A stretch of 53,322 nt of DNA from Spirochaetales bacterium (GCA_028282545.1 JANQHT010000071.1:1-53322); one strand, 5' to 3'. Shown: positions 1-9,266, numbered from the stretch's first letter. The notes: a model not told the origin generated them from the letters alone. A program made the numbers and translations.

Positions 1-453
1 TGTAACTCGCAGTACATGGCCAACCCGGACCGCGTTGGACTCGATCAGCTTAGTTCGAACCTCATCGAGAAGGAACCGGAGAAAAAGCGGATCATTGGCG
101 CCGTGCTGTTCGACGATGTCGCTCGAAATCGCGAGCATTGTCGTCGGTTGCGTGGCGATCACATTGCTGCGGATGGGTCGATCACTGAATATCTCCAGGT
201 CACCCATTGCGGCAAATGGCTCGGTGAGGGCTATCACGGCCGCCTTGCCGTTCATGTGATAGTGGGTACACTGAAGCCGCCCCTCGACCAGAAAGGAAAG
301 GTCGCGGACCGGGCGATCCTCGAATAGCACGGTTTGGAAAGCGGCGTAGCGGCGCAGGCGGAGACCGTTCAGGAGTTTCGCGTTGAGAAAACGATTCATT
401 TCAAATCGCGACACGTAACTGGCGATCCTCGTACCGTCGCTTTGGTCATCCAT
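1..453 (-). CDS. Crp/Fnr-type (YeiL-like) transcriptional regulator, N-terminal part
   Basis: Reading leftward from the ATG at 453 gives 151 codons with no stop before the window edge, so the gene is cut off. The frame encodes a cyclic-nucleotide-binding (cupin-like) fold: a 'FLVEGRLQC' strand, then 'NGKAAVIALTEPFAAMGDLEIF' in pieces, which is the usual glycine-hinge and G-D-x-E region of Crp/Fnr sensors. The order and spacing resemble E. coli YeiL. The Crp-type helix-turn-helix should lie beyond base 1 and cannot be seen. The gene diverges from the ABC importer operon starting at 1003, so it may regulate that operon, but this is inference. Family assignment is fairly secure; the ligand is unknown, since the residues needed to bind cAMP are not clearly present. 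Confidence 0.8.
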   Translation of the reverse strand, partial: MDDQSDGTRIASYVSRFEMNRFLNAKLLNGLRLRRYAAFQTVLFEDRPVRDLSFLVEGRLQCTHYHMNGKAAVIALTEPFAAMGDLEIFSDRPIRSNVIATQPTTMLAISSDIVEQHGANDPLFLRFLLDEVRTKLIESNAVRVGHVLRVT

Positions 454-553
454 GGAATTTCATTGTAGCGCATGAAAAAACCCGTTGCCGAGACAAATGT
501 CCTTGAACGTCGTCAACGTCAACTCTACGGTCTGAAAATGTGGAGGAAGAACC

Positions 554-748
554 ATGGAAATCCGGGAACCTACAAACCCATCGCCGGAACCGATCGCTGA
601 AACTGACGGCGCTTCATTGATCGTTCAGCGGCAGCGTTTGTACGAGAACATTGCTCGGGGTAACCGATTCACGGAAGTCGAGCAGGTTGCCGAAAAGGCG
701 ATACTTTCCGAGCGGCGCAACACCGACCAACGCGTTCTCTCGCGATAA
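554..748 (+). CDS. Possible small hypothetical protein (64 aa)
   Basis: A short frame starts at ATG 554 behind a good ribosome-binding site (GGAGGAAG, about 541-548). A plausible promoter lies upstream: TTGAAC at 503-508, a 17-base spacer, and TACGGT at 526-531. The product is hydrophilic and charged, with no membrane segment and no family I recognise. It could be a real small protein, the first part of a decayed gene, or chance. The starting signals are better than the coding evidence, so confidence is low. Confidence 0.3.
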   Translation: MEIREPTNPSPEPIAETDGASLIVQRQRLYENIARGNRFTEVEQVAEKAILSERRNTDQRVLSR

Positions 749-1002
749 CGCACAGTTAGTCGGAAACGAGGGCGCACCGTCGGTGCGTTTCGGACGCGTA
801 ACAGCGTCGCTGAACCACGCCTTCCCGGCCGTCGTAACCGAGGTACCCAGGCGGCAAGAGAAACATCTCGCGACGATCTGGGTGACACGGATTGTATGCG
901 GGAAGCATCGCAAGATTGACCATCAATTGAGCAACATCGCCGTAGATGTGGTGAATATGTGCTGCTACGATCACACTTGCCAAAATTCAAAAGGAGGTTA
1001 CC
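749..1002. other. Intergenic region upstream of the ABC importer operon
   Basis: No convincing gene is seen here. It contains a compact palindrome, CGCACCG-T-CGGTGCG, near 770-784, with no T-run, so it is not a standard terminator. A strong ribosome-binding site AAGGAGGT at 991-998 belongs to the GTG start at 1003. An antisense frame (983 to 756) has a somewhat protein-like stretch but matches no family I know. Operon promoters must lie in this span, but I could not pick one with confidence. Confidence 0.5.
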
Positions 1003-2907
1003 GTGCAAAACAAGCGTTTAATCGTTCTATTTGCTGCCGTGGCCGCGTTGATCCTGTTTGCCTTCCCGGTATTCGCGGGCGGGGGACAGGAATCGAGCGA
1101 AGAGCCCGTCAGCAGCATTGCAGTCGAGGGGCAACTCGAGTCGCAGATGCTCGCCGAGATGGTTGCAGCGGGAGAGCTCGAACCGTTGGAGAGGCGACTC
1201 CCGGACAATCCGCTCGTTGAAACCGTTCTCGAGGAGATCGGCGTCCACGGCGGCGTGATGCGTAAGGTGTGGCGTGGTTCAGGCAAAGACAAGTGGGGCG
1301 TCACCAAGATGATGGAGGAGTATCTGCTCCGCTACGAAAACGGTGAAATGGTCCCCAATGTCGCCGAGAGTTTCGAAGCGCTGGATGACAGCTCCCGGTT
1401 TGTCTTCCACCTACGAGAAGGTATGCGGTGGTCCGACGGCGTGCCGTTCACTGCCAAGGACGTTCTGTTTTTCTGGGAGGAGGTGTTGTTAACGGAGGCA
1501 ACCGGTAACGGTCCTCACTCCGTTCTCCGAGGCGCCACCGTCACGTTGATTGACGACTACACATTCGAGATTTCCTTCCCCGAACCGCGCCACCTCTTCC
1601 CGATCGAATTCATGAATCAACGTGAGTTCTTCACCCCGGCGCACTACGCGCGGACGATACTACCCAATTTCATCGGTGCGGACGCGGCGGCGGCGATGGC
1701 GCAGGAGCAGGGTTTCTCGGACGCCCAGGCCATGGTGAAACAGAAGCTCTATTACTTTTGGCTTTACCCGGACGTGCCCAAACTGACCGCGTGGATTCCC
1801 GCAAATGACGACACCGACAACATCTACATTCTGCGAAGAAACCCGTACTACTGGAAAGTGGACGGTGAAGGCAAACAGCTACCGTATATTGACGAGATCC
1901 ACTACTTCCGGATGGAGGACACGGAGGGGTATGTGCTGCGGGCAATCGCCGGAGACCTCGACTTCCAGTTCCGCAGTATGGAGGTCGATGACTTCACGCT
2001 CTTCAAGGAGAATGAGGACCGCGGCAACTACCGGACGCTCGTATGGCAAAGTGTCACAAATAGATGTCTTGTTTTTAACCCGACGGTGGAAGACCCCGTG
2101 CTCCGTGGGCTGTTCCAGGATGTCCGCTTCCGTCAAGCCGTATCATCCGCAATCAACCGCGCGGAGATCCTTGAGTTCACCGATAGCATGGCGGTGCCAA
2201 AACAGGCCTCGTTTATCGAGGACAGCCCGTACTACCGCGAGGAGTGGGCCACGGCGTATGCCGACTACGATCCGGATCTCGCCAACTCGCTGCTCGATTC
2301 GATAGGCCTTGAGTGGGACGACGATCGCCGTTTTCGGGTTCGCCCGGACGGTGACGTTCTCGAGATCATCTTCCTGCACCGGCTGACGCGCCAGAGCGAA
2401 CTCGCGACGGTGGAACTGGTGGCGGACTACCTGGCGGAGATCGGCCTGAAGGTTGTGGCGCGGCAGGTTGATAGGACCCTGCTTGAGGAACTCCGAGACA
2501 CGAACCAACTGGAAATGAGCATCAACGAGTTCCAGGAACTGGACCTCCTCATCGACAACAAAGCGTACGTGCCGACTCGGGCGGAAGAGACGCACTGGGG
2601 CCTCTACGGCGAGTACGTGCAGAGCGGCGGTACGGACGGTCTGGAGCCGCAAGGCGACATGGCGTTGCTGGTGGAGTACTGGAACAATCTGAACGCCTTT
2701 GGCCCCGGCCCCGAACGCGATCGATGGGCGAACGAGATCGTCGATTTGCACATGGAGAACCTGTGGATGATCGGCATCTGGGGCTTGTCACCCAAGCTCG
2801 CGATCGTGAACGAGAACATGGGTAACGTGGCATCGGGAGTTCTGGACGCCGATATTCTGCGTACGCCGGGTAACGCTAAGCCTTGGCAGTTCTTCTACCG
2901 CCAATAG
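1003..2907 (+). CDS. ABC transporter substrate-binding protein, family 5 (SBP_bac_5)
   Basis: This is the exported binding protein of an importer of the oligopeptide/oligosaccharide type. The GTG start at 1003 has an AAGGAGGT site 5 bases upstream. The 634-residue product starts with a signal peptide (about residues 1-25, ending PVFA) followed by GGGQE, a common mature start in spirochaete exported proteins; there is no lipobox cysteine. The block 'RLPDNPLVE...IGVHGGVMRK' and the later 'MRWSDGVPFTAKDVLF' are hallmarks of the large family-5 subgroup. That subgroup is often found beside glycoside hydrolases and imports sugars rather than peptides (e.g. Agrobacterium AgpA). Permeases and ATPases follow directly. 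Given the GH28/GH38 genes nearby, a pectin-derived oligosaccharide is the most likely ligand; that is inference. Confidence 0.9.
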   Translation: MQNKRLIVLFAAVAALILFAFPVFAGGGQESSEEPVSSIAVEGQLESQMLAEMVAAGELEPLERRLPDNPLVETVLEEIGVHGGVMRKVWRGSGKDKWGVTKMMEEYLLRYENGEMVPNVAESFEALDDSSRFVFHLREGMRWSDGVPFTAKDVLFFWEEVLLTEATGNGPHSVLRGATVTLIDDYTFEISFPEPRHLFPIEFMNQREFFTPAHYARTILPNFIGADAAAAMAQEQGFSDAQAMVKQKLYYFWLYPDVPKLTAWIPANDDTDNIYILRRNPYYWKVDGEGKQLPYIDEIHYFRMEDTEGYVLRAIAGDLDFQFRSMEVDDFTLFKENEDRGNYRTLVWQSVTNRCLVFNPTVEDPVLRGLFQDVRFRQAVSSAINRAEILEFTDSMAVPKQASFIEDSPYYREEWATAYADYDPDLANSLLDSIGLEWDDDRRFRVRPDGDVLEIIFLHRLTRQSELATVELVADYLAEIGLKVVARQVDRTLLEELRDTNQLEMSINEFQELDLLIDNKAYVPTRAEETHWGLYGEYVQSGGTDGLEPQGDMALLVEYWNNLNAFGPGPERDRWANEIVDLHMENLWMIGIWGLSPKLAIVNENMGNVASGVLDADILRTPGNAKPWQFFYRQ

Positions 2908-2943
2908 CAATCAGGTCTTAATAAGAGTAATATTGTATGGTTT

Positions 2944-2971
2944 CCGGCCGCCACCCTTGTGTGGCGGCCGG
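2944..2971 (+). other. GC-rich hairpin between binding-protein and permease genes
   Basis: A perfect 11-bp stem (CCGGCCGCCAC at 2944-2954 and its complement at 2961-2971) has a 6-base loop and no T-run behind it. Such hairpins after the binding-protein gene of ABC operons typically protect the upstream mRNA from 3' decay or cause partial termination, so that binding protein outnumbers membrane parts. The position, 37 bases after the stop and just before the permease ribosome-binding site, fits that role. Confidence 0.7.
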
Positions 2972-2999
2972 ATCGCGCTTGGGGAGGAGAGGGCTCACC

Positions 3000-3995
3000 A
3001 TGCTGCAATTTATTGCGAAACGATTCCTCATCATGATCCCGACGATTCTGGTCATTTCGTTTCTTGCGTTCTGGATTATTCAGCTTCCGCCGGGTGACTT
3101 CCTGACGAGTTACGTTGCTCAACTCGAAGAAATGGGTGACACGATCGACCCGCAGGTAATCGAAAACTTGCGAGAAGAATACGGCCTCGATGATCCGTTT
3201 CTGGTTCAGTATTGGAAGTGGATCAGCGGCATCGTTTTTCGGGGAGACTTCGGCTACTCCTTTGAAAACAACATGCGCGTCTCCATGTTGATCAACGAGC
3301 GACTCTATCTGACGATTATCGTGTCACTGTTCACGATGGTGTTCACCTACGCCGTGGCTATTCCGATCGGTATCTACTCTGCTACGCACCAGTATTCGAT
3401 CGGCGATTATACGGCGACGTTCTTCGGCTTTGTCGGGATGGCGACCCCGAACTTCCTGTTGGCCCTGGTGCTGATGTACGTGGCGTTCGTGTGGACGGGC
3501 AACAGCCTCGTTGGGCTCTTCTCTCCCGAATACATCGACGCACCCTGGAGCTGGGGCAAATTCGTCGACATGATGAAGCACATATTGGTTCCGGTCGTGG
3601 TAATCGGGACGGCCGGTACCGCCGGATTGTTACGGGTAATGCGTGGCCAACTGCTCGATGAACTTCGCAAGCAGTACGTCATTACCGCACGCGCCAAGGG
3701 CGTTGGCGAACGGACGCTCCTGTGGAAGTACCCGGTTCGCGCGTCCCTGAATCCGATTGTAAGTACTATCGGGTGGTCGCTCACCGGCATATTCTCGGGA
3801 TCGACGATTACTGCAATCGTGTTGAACCTCCCGACACAAGGTCCGGTGATGTACAACGCGCTGAAGAGTCAGGATATGTACCTTGCCGGTGGGTTCCTCT
3901 TTATTCTTGCGATCCTGACCGTCGTCGGCACGCTGATATCCGACATCCTTCTGGCGTGGCTCGATCCACGCATCCGGGTGGGAAAGGAGGCGTAG
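3000..3995 (+). CDS. ABC transporter permease, DppB/OppB type
   Basis: This is an inner-membrane subunit of the importer. The ATG at 3000 is chosen because GGGGAGGAGAG lies just upstream and the product then starts 'MLQFIAKRFLIMIPTILVIS', the standard start of DppB-type permeases: one N-terminal membrane helix, then a periplasmic stretch with 'LPPGDFL' and 'LREEYGLDDPF'. Five further helices follow. The cytoplasmic loop 'YVITARAKGVGERTLLWKYPVRASLNP' (in pieces, about residues 224-250) is the EAA motif that docks onto the ATPases. The length of 331 aa is normal. Another in-frame start at 2937 would cover the hairpin and is unlikely. Confidence 0.93.
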   Translation: MLQFIAKRFLIMIPTILVISFLAFWIIQLPPGDFLTSYVAQLEEMGDTIDPQVIENLREEYGLDDPFLVQYWKWISGIVFRGDFGYSFENNMRVSMLINERLYLTIIVSLFTMVFTYAVAIPIGIYSATHQYSIGDYTATFFGFVGMATPNFLLALVLMYVAFVWTGNSLVGLFSPEYIDAPWSWGKFVDMMKHILVPVVVIGTAGTAGLLRVMRGQLLDELRKQYVITARAKGVGERTLLWKYPVRASLNPIVSTIGWSLTGIFSGSTITAIVLNLPTQGPVMYNALKSQDMYLAGGFLFILAILTVVGTLISDILLAWLDPRIRVGKEA

Positions 3996-3998
3996 GGT

Positions 3999-5156
3999 AT
4001 GGCACTTCGCGTCCTCTCCCCACACGGAAGACCGAGTCTCGAAGATAGCTACTACATGGCCTCCCAATGGCAGTTGATGCGCGCAAAGTTCCGTAAACAC
4101 AAACTCGCGCGATTCAGTCTGGTCCTTCTCGGTGTGTTTTATTTCGTAGCTATCTTCTCGGAATTTTTCGCGACGCAGGGATTGACCTCGTATGCTGCGG
4201 AGTACACGAACGCTCCTCCGTCGAAGGTTCGTTTCCGCGACGCGGAGGGGAACTTCCACTGGCGCCCCTTCGTCTACGAGGTCGAGAAACAACGCGATCC
4301 TGAGACGTTACGCAAATATTACGTTGAGAATCCCGACATTCGTTATCCGATCTACTTTTTCACATCCGGCGAAGCGTATCGGATGTGGGGGTTCATTCCC
4401 GGAAACGTGCACCTGTTTACCGCGAAGATCAAAGGCGGGGCGGAAGACGGTTCAGACCTTCTTGGGCCCCTTTTCCCCATCGGGACGGACTTGCTTGGTC
4501 GCGATATCTATTCTCGGATCATCCACGGGGCCAGGATATCCCTCTCCATTGGATTCGTGGGCGTTATCATCAGTCTCGTATTGGGCATCATCATCGGCGG
4601 AATTTCCGGCTATTTCGGGGGCTGGATTGACAACGCGATTCAACGCCTGATCGAGATACTACGGTCCTTCCCGTCTATCCCGTTGTGGTTGGCATTGAGC
4701 GCGGCGATACCGCCGAACATTCCTCCGCTACGGGTTTACTTTTTTATCACGATTATCCTCTCGTTCCTTGGTTGGACGGGCCTCGCCCGGAAGGTACGGA
4801 GCAAGTTCATTGCCCTTCGGGAGGAGGACTACGTGATGGCCGCAAAGGTAGCTGGATGCAGCGACTTTCGAATCATCCGAACGCACCTCGTACCGGGATT
4901 CTTCAGCTATCTTATCGTTGACGTCAGCCTCTCGATACCTCGTATGATTCTATCGGAAACATCGCTCAGCTTCCTCGGCTTGGGTATACGGTCGCCGATC
5001 ACAAGCTGGGGCGTGTTGCTCCAGGAGGCGCAGTCCGTACAGAACGTCGCCCTCTACCCGTGGCTGTTGACACCGGTCTTTGCGGTGATCATCACGGTGT
5101 TGGCGTTCAACTTCCTGGGAGACGGGCTCCGCGATGCGGCGGATCCCTACACGTGA
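3999..5156 (+). CDS. ABC transporter permease, DppC/OppC type
   Basis: This is the second membrane subunit, starting 3 bases after the DppB-like stop with an AAAGGAGG site overlapping the end of that gene. The product is 385 aa, longer than the usual 280-320, because a periplasmic insertion of about 80-100 residues follows the first membrane helix (roughly residues 60-150, rich in charged and aromatic residues). This extended form is typical of the permeases paired with large family-5 binding proteins. The EAA loop 'EEDYVMAAKVAGCSDFRII' and the terminal 'LGDGLRDAADPYT' are diagnostic. A later start at ATG 4056 is possible but has no better ribosome site. Confidence 0.92.
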   Translation: MALRVLSPHGRPSLEDSYYMASQWQLMRAKFRKHKLARFSLVLLGVFYFVAIFSEFFATQGLTSYAAEYTNAPPSKVRFRDAEGNFHWRPFVYEVEKQRDPETLRKYYVENPDIRYPIYFFTSGEAYRMWGFIPGNVHLFTAKIKGGAEDGSDLLGPLFPIGTDLLGRDIYSRIIHGARISLSIGFVGVIISLVLGIIIGGISGYFGGWIDNAIQRLIEILRSFPSIPLWLALSAAIPPNIPPLRVYFFITIILSFLGWTGLARKVRSKFIALREEDYVMAAKVAGCSDFRIIRTHLVPGFFSYLIVDVSLSIPRMILSETSLSFLGLGIRSPITSWGVLLQEAQSVQNVALYPWLLTPVFAVIITVLAFNFLGDGLRDAADPYT

Positions 5157-5166
5157 GGTCGGGTGT

Positions 5167-6201
5167 ATGAATGACGATGTAGTGCTCGAATTGCGCGACG
5201 TAAAAGTACACTTCTCGACCGATGAAGGCACCGTGAAGGCGGTGGACGGAGTGAGTTTTTCGATGACCCGTGGGAAAACCATGGGCCTGGTCGGCGAGTC
5301 GGGTTGCGGGAAGAGCGTTACTTCGCAGGCAATCCTGCGGTTGGTACCCGCCAACGGGAAGATCTCCGGTGCCATACTCTTGAACCGGGACGGGCAGGAA
5401 CCGGTAGATATCGGTGCTTTGGATAACCACAGTCAGGACATTCGAGATATCCGCGGCAAGGACATCTCGATGATTTTCCAGGAGCCGATGACGAGTTTTT
5501 CCCCACTCTACACCATGGGCAATCAACTCATGGAAACGATCTTGTTGCACCAGACTCCCGACAAAAGCGCCGCCCGGACTCAAGCCGTGGAAATGCTGCG
5601 CAAGGTGGGCATCGCCGACCCCGCCAGGCGAATCGACGAGTATCCACACGAGTTTTCCGGTGGAATGCGGCAGCGGGTAATGATCGCGATGGCGCTCTCC
5701 TGTTCTCCGGAGATACTCATCGCGGACGAACCGACAACGGCTCTGGATGTGACGATCCAGGCGCAGGTTCTGGAGCTGATGCAGGAGCTGCAAAAGGACT
5801 TCGGCATGTCGATCCTTTTTATTACCCACGACCTGGGCGTCGTTGCCGAGATGTGCGACGAGGTGTGTGTGATGTACCTGGGTAAGATCGTTGAAAAGGC
5901 GCCGGTGGAGGAGATTTTTCATAACCCGCGGCACCCGTATACGCAGGGGCTGCTCGAGTCGATACCCAAAATCGGTCATAAGACCGAGGGCGATCTCAAA
6001 TCGATAGAGGGCGTGGTTCCCGTGCCGATAAACCTCAAACCGGGGTGCGGGTTTTGCGATCGATGCGAGCACAAGATCGAGGGGCTGTGCGACACCTACA
6101 ATGTACCGACCGCGGAAGTGGCGCCGGGACACTGGGCGCGCTGTTTTTTGTACCCGGAAGTCGTGGAAGCGCACAATAAGGCCGTCGGAGGTGAAGAGTG
6201 A
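5167..6201 (+). CDS. Oligopeptide-type ABC transporter ATPase, DppD/OppD
   Basis: This is the cytoplasmic ATPase of the importer, 344 aa from ATG 5167. The in-frame ATG at 5134 would overlap the previous gene. Walker A is GESGCGKS at residues 43-50, the signature is SGGMRQRV, Walker B is ILIADEPT, and the H-loop is ITHD. The C-terminal oligopeptide-transport extension '[15 protein letters not shown]' is followed by a cysteine cluster (CGFCDRC...GLC), which in this family can hold an iron-sulfur cluster. It forms a heterodimer with the product of the next gene, with which it overlaps by 4 bases. Confidence 0.93.
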   Translation: MNDDVVLELRDVKVHFSTDEGTVKAVDGVSFSMTRGKTMGLVGESGCGKSVTSQAILRLVPANGKISGAILLNRDGQEPVDIGALDNHSQDIRDIRGKDISMIFQEPMTSFSPLYTMGNQLMETILLHQTPDKSAARTQAVEMLRKVGIADPARRIDEYPHEFSGGMRQRVMIAMALSCSPEILIADEPTTALDVTIQAQVLELMQELQKDFGMSILFITHDLGVVAEMCDEVCVMYLGKIVEKAPVEEIFHNPRHPYTQGLLESIPKIGHKTEGDLKSIEGVVPVPINLKPGCGFCDRCEHKIEGLCDTYNVPTAEVAPGHWARCFLYPEVVEAHNKAVGGEE

Positions 6202-7199
6202 ACGAAACCCTTCTCGATGTGCGCAACCTGAGTAAGTACTTCCCCATTCGGGGCGGCTTTTGGGACTCCGTGACCAACTACGTGAAGGCGGTGGACGACG
6301 TCAGTTTCTATGTGCGGCGGGGCGAAACGCTGGGTTTGGTGGGCGAGTCGGGGTGTGGCAAGACGACGTTGGGCCGGTGTTTGGTTCGTGGCATCGACCC
6401 GACAGGTGGCGAAGCGTGGTTTTACCCCGATGGCTCGGAAGGGATCGATATCGCGGCTCTTTCAAACAAAGATCTGAAGCCTCTGCGCCGGGACATTCAG
6501 ATGATTTTCCAGGACCCCTACTCTTCGCTGGATCCTCGGATGACCGTATTTGACATCATCGCGGAGCCCCTCAAAGTCAACACGATCGCCGAACGTCAGG
6601 AGATCGAAGAGCGCGTCAAATATCTGGCGTCGGTTGTGGGATTAAACGTCTCGCACCTCCGACGGTACCCGCACGCGTTTTCGGGTGGACAACGTCAACG
6701 AATCGGTATTGCCCGCGCCTTGGCAACCAACCCGAAACTGGTGGTTGCCGACGAGTCGGTGTCCGCGCTGGACGTGAGCGTGCAGGCGCAGGTCTTGAAC
6801 CTCCTGAAACGACTTCAGAAGGAGTTCCAGCTCACATACATCTTCGTGGCACACGATCTGTCGGTCGTCGAACACATATCCGACCGAATCGCGGTGATGT
6901 ACGTGGGTCAGGTTGTTGAGACCGCCACCACCGAGAACTTGTTCAAATCACCGCAACACCCATACACGGAAGCTCTTATCTCCGCCGTTCCCAAACCCGA
7001 TCCACGAGATCGAATGAAACGGATCGTGTTGGAAGGCGAGGTACCGAGTCCCGCGAGTCCACCATCGGGTTGCTATTTTCATCCACGGTGCCGATACGCG
7101 AAGGAGCGCTGCACCGTCGAAAAACCGGCGTATCGGGAAGTTGCACCGGAACACTTCGCGACGTGCCATTTTGCCGAGGAACTGAATCTCAAGGCGTAA
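6198..7199 (+). CDS. Oligopeptide-type ABC transporter ATPase, DppF/OppF
   Basis: This is the partner ATPase, 333 aa. It starts at GTG 6198, which shares GTGA with the stop of the DppD-like gene, so translation is probably coupled. Walker A is GESGCGKT at residues 49-56. The Q-loop region reads [13 protein letters not shown], the signature [14 protein letters not shown], and Walker [14 protein letters not shown] (Glu followed by Ser, as is common in DppF). The C-terminal '[15 protein letters not shown]' and [14 protein letters not shown] cysteines match the family. It is the last gene of the importer operon; a palindromic repeat follows 17 bases later. Confidence 0.93.
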   Translation: MNETLLDVRNLSKYFPIRGGFWDSVTNYVKAVDDVSFYVRRGETLGLVGESGCGKTTLGRCLVRGIDPTGGEAWFYPDGSEGIDIAALSNKDLKPLRRDIQMIFQDPYSSLDPRMTVFDIIAEPLKVNTIAERQEIEERVKYLASVVGLNVSHLRRYPHAFSGGQRQRIGIARALATNPKLVVADESVSALDVSVQAQVLNLLKRLQKEFQLTYIFVAHDLSVVEHISDRIAVMYVGQVVETATTENLFKSPQHPYTEALISAVPKPDPRDRMKRIVLEGEVPSPASPPSGCYFHPRCRYAKERCTVEKPAYREVAPEHFATCHFAEELNLKA

Positions 7200-7215
7200 C
7201 GACCGGCGCACCGCA

Positions 7216-7382
7216 GCAGTTCGCATGGTGGAGATCACATACCCTTGGCACGGCTGCCTCCGGAAGGAAGAACAAAACGCTTGGCTTCGCTCCGCTGCAG
7301 AGACGCGTTTTGTTCTTCCTTCCGGGCGCGCCTGATGCTCTTCGCCTCCATTCGGCACTGTGATCTCCACCATGCGAACTGC
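7216..7382. repeat. Nested palindromic repeat element, copy 1
   Basis: The element is 167 bp with perfect 24-bp terminal inverted repeats (7216-7239 and 7359-7382; left end GCAGTTCGCATGGTGGAG). Inside is a second perfect inverted repeat of 21 bp (7260-7280 and 7305-7325) around a 24-base loop. A second copy lies at 21588-21744. There is no coding frame of its own, so it looks like a non-autonomous, MITE-like or REP-like mobile repeat. It sits between convergent genes and may also end transcription, although there is no T-run. The small frames crossing it are artefacts of the palindrome. Confidence 0.85.
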
Positions 7383-7491
7383 CTGTCCAATGAGAATTGC
7401 CGGCGCACGCGGTTGGATCGTGCCGTGTGTTCTGTGGGTTAAACGCCGTTTGGATTGCGGAGCGCGGCGGCGCGGTCAGGATTGCTCCGGA

Positions 7492-7863
7492 CTAATCGTG
7501 GTCCCGGAGCGCGGCCCACACCTCCTCGGATGATAGATGGTCCGAGGCCGCCTTGAGCCTCGAACGTACCGTAGCGCGCGTCTCCCGATCGTCAAACACC
7601 GGAGCGTTCGCAAAGTAGCTGTCGAGGCGCCGGAAACGGCGACGAACGTACCGTCGATACCGGGGCAGACTCATCGAGGAGAGGCGTTCGCGTGGCCATA
7701 TCGGCGGCACGTCGTGCGTTTCGGTAAGGTATTGCGCTTCGCGGTGAAGCTGATCCACTCGTTTTCCGACCATGCGGCCCGTCAGGGTGAGCGTAAAGCG
7801 CAGGAAGAACACCATCAATGCCGAGAAGATCGCAATCAGAACCAACAGGTTCAACGCCAGCAT
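7492..7863 (-). CDS. Hypothetical single-pass membrane protein
   Basis: This frame reads leftward from ATG 7863 and gives 123 aa. Residues 1-23 form one strongly hydrophobic segment (LALNLLVLIAIFSALMVFFL), followed by a basic, tryptophan- and arginine-rich cytosolic-type domain with 'LPRYRRYVRRRFRRLDSYF'. It begins 17 bases after the GH28 stop in the same direction, so it is the last gene of the leftward glycosidase operon. I do not recognise the family. The acidic end (EEVWAALRDHD) may fold as a helix. Coding confidence rests on the operon position, the membrane segment and a shared high-GC codon pattern. Confidence 0.7.
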   Translation of the reverse strand: MLALNLLVLIAIFSALMVFFLRFTLTLTGRMVGKRVDQLHREAQYLTETHDVPPIWPRERLSSMSLPRYRRYVRRRFRRLDSYFANAPVFDDRETRATVRSRLKAASDHLSSEEVWAALRDHD

Positions 7864-7880
7864 GGAACCCCGTGACGGCG

Positions 7881-9257
7881 CTATTGTCGTAGCTCGACCG
7901 CACACCCCTCGGCGTCAACTACGGTCGAACCCTCGCGGACCGGTTTCGCCCCCGGCAAACGGAGCACGGCGTCCTCCACGCCGCGCAGCCAGACGTGGGC
8001 GAACTCGAATTCGGGAATCTCTTTCGGCCATTTGACGGAGAGGGTGTCGATCGCGAGTCCCGTCACGTTCTCCGCCGCAACTACCGCGTTCGCGCGACGC
8101 GCTTCGGGATTCCCGTTGGAAAAGGTCCCGTGACCACTTTGTAACTGGTCTTCCAGGGCCGCCGCGTCTTCAAGTGCATCAAAGGCAACGGAGACGTCGC
8201 GCAGAACGACGTTTTCGATCACGGTTCCCTCCTCGGCGGTCATGAGAATGCGGCCGCTCGTTCGTGCCAGGAAACCACGGACGTTGACGTTGCGGATCGT
8301 GCCCTGTTGCTCGCCTTCGCACTTGCGAAGGTCGAAGTGGATCGGCCGGTTGAGCACCATTTCGTTTCCGGTATCGCACACGACGTTGCTCACCACGATA
8401 TCTTCGAAGGTTCCGCCGTTGAAGTTGTACAATCCAAAGCCGCGGTTGCTTTTGTAGATGACGCAGTTGTCGATTACGACGCCGCGAATGTCGTGATAGG
8501 ACTCCGTTGCACCGAGTTTGAGCGCGACGCAGTTCGTTCGCAGGAAACAGTTGGTAACGGTGACGCGTTCACAGGACCGGCTGTTCGGAGTCGTTTTCAA
8601 AACGATGGCGTCGTCGCCGGTCTCGATAAAACAGTCGGAGATGCTCACGTCGTGACAACCGTTGACGTCGATACCGTCGGTGTTGGGGCCGAACAAATCG
8701 TTGTCGATTCGAACTCCCCGTACGAGGACTCGATCGCACTGATGAAGGTGTACCGTCCATCCGGGAGAGTCGATGATCGTCACGCCTTCAATGCGGACAT
8801 CGCTGCACTCGGCGATCTCCACCAGCGGGCTGACCCTCCTCTCCCGGTGCCGATACCACCGGTACGTCCCGGGTTTCGCGTCCGGACCCGTGCGCGGATA
8901 CCAAAAGGCGGGCCCGTTCCCGGCGATGCGCCCCGTACCCACGATGGACACGTTGCGTTTCCCCTGCGCCACGATCAGGTGGTACGGTTGGCGGTCCTTG
9001 TTGTGACCGTGTTCCATCTCTACGTAGTCGGCGAGGTTCGTGGAAGCTTCCAAAATCGCGCCGGGCCCCACGTCCAGGACGATATCATCGTTGAGGAAGA
9101 GCGTTCCCGTCCGGTACGTTCCCGGCGGAAGGTCTACTACTCCACCGCCGTTGTTGGATGCGGCGTCGATCGCGGATTGGATAGCCCCGGTATCCAGGGT
9201 CCTTCCGTCGCCCTGCGCTCCGAAGTCGCGTACGTTGTAGCTCGTCTCTGAACTCAT
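7881..9257 (-). CDS. Glycoside hydrolase family 28 (polygalacturonase-like)
   Basis: This is a right-handed beta-helix enzyme, 458 aa. It starts 'YNVRDFGAQGDGRTLDTGAIQSAI', the classic GH28 opening. The catalytic motifs NTDGIDV (about residue 190) and GDDAIVLKT (about 216) supply the three aspartates of the family, and 'SYHDIRG' (about 255) occupies the place of the catalytic histidine. No signal peptide is seen, so it probably acts in the cytoplasm on imported oligosaccharides from pectin or rhamnogalacturonan. It is 9 bases downstream of the GH38 gene in the same operon. The exact substrate is not readable from sequence; exo-acting forms without signal peptides are common in such loci. Confidence 0.9.
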   Translation of the reverse strand: MSSETSYNVRDFGAQGDGRTLDTGAIQSAIDAASNNGGGVVDLPPGTYRTGTLFLNDDIVLDVGPGAILEASTNLADYVEMEHGHNKDRQPYHLIVAQGKRNVSIVGTGRIAGNGPAFWYPRTGPDAKPGTYRWYRHRERRVSPLVEIAECSDVRIEGVTIIDSPGWTVHLHQCDRVLVRGVRIDNDLFGPNTDGIDVNGCHDVSISDCFIETGDDAIVLKTTPNSRSCERVTVTNCFLRTNCVALKLGATESYHDIRGVVIDNCVIYKSNRGFGLYNFNGGTFEDIVVSNVVCDTGNEMVLNRPIHFDLRKCEGEQQGTIRNVNVRGFLARTSGRILMTAEEGTVIENVVLRDVSVAFDALEDAAALEDQLQSGHGTFSNGNPEARRANAVVAAENVTGLAIDTLSVKWPKEIPEFEFAHVWLRGVEDAVLRLPGAKPVREGSTVVDAEGCAVELRQ

Positions 9258-9266
9258 GATGCCTCC

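Noticed and set aside
756-983. Antisense frame upstream of the importer with 'LLPPGYLGYDGREGVV', possibly a gene fragment
   Set aside because: No recognised family, no start signals and only a short natural-looking stretch.
7070-7442. Open frames across the palindromic repeat at 7.2 kb and its copy at 21.6 kb
   Set aside because: They are by-products of the long inverted repeats and read similarly on both strands, with no family match or ribosome site.
8307-9251. Long open frame on the plus strand opposite the GH28 gene
   Set aside because: It is the antisense of a clear GH28 gene in high-GC sequence, with valine-rich composition typical of shadows.
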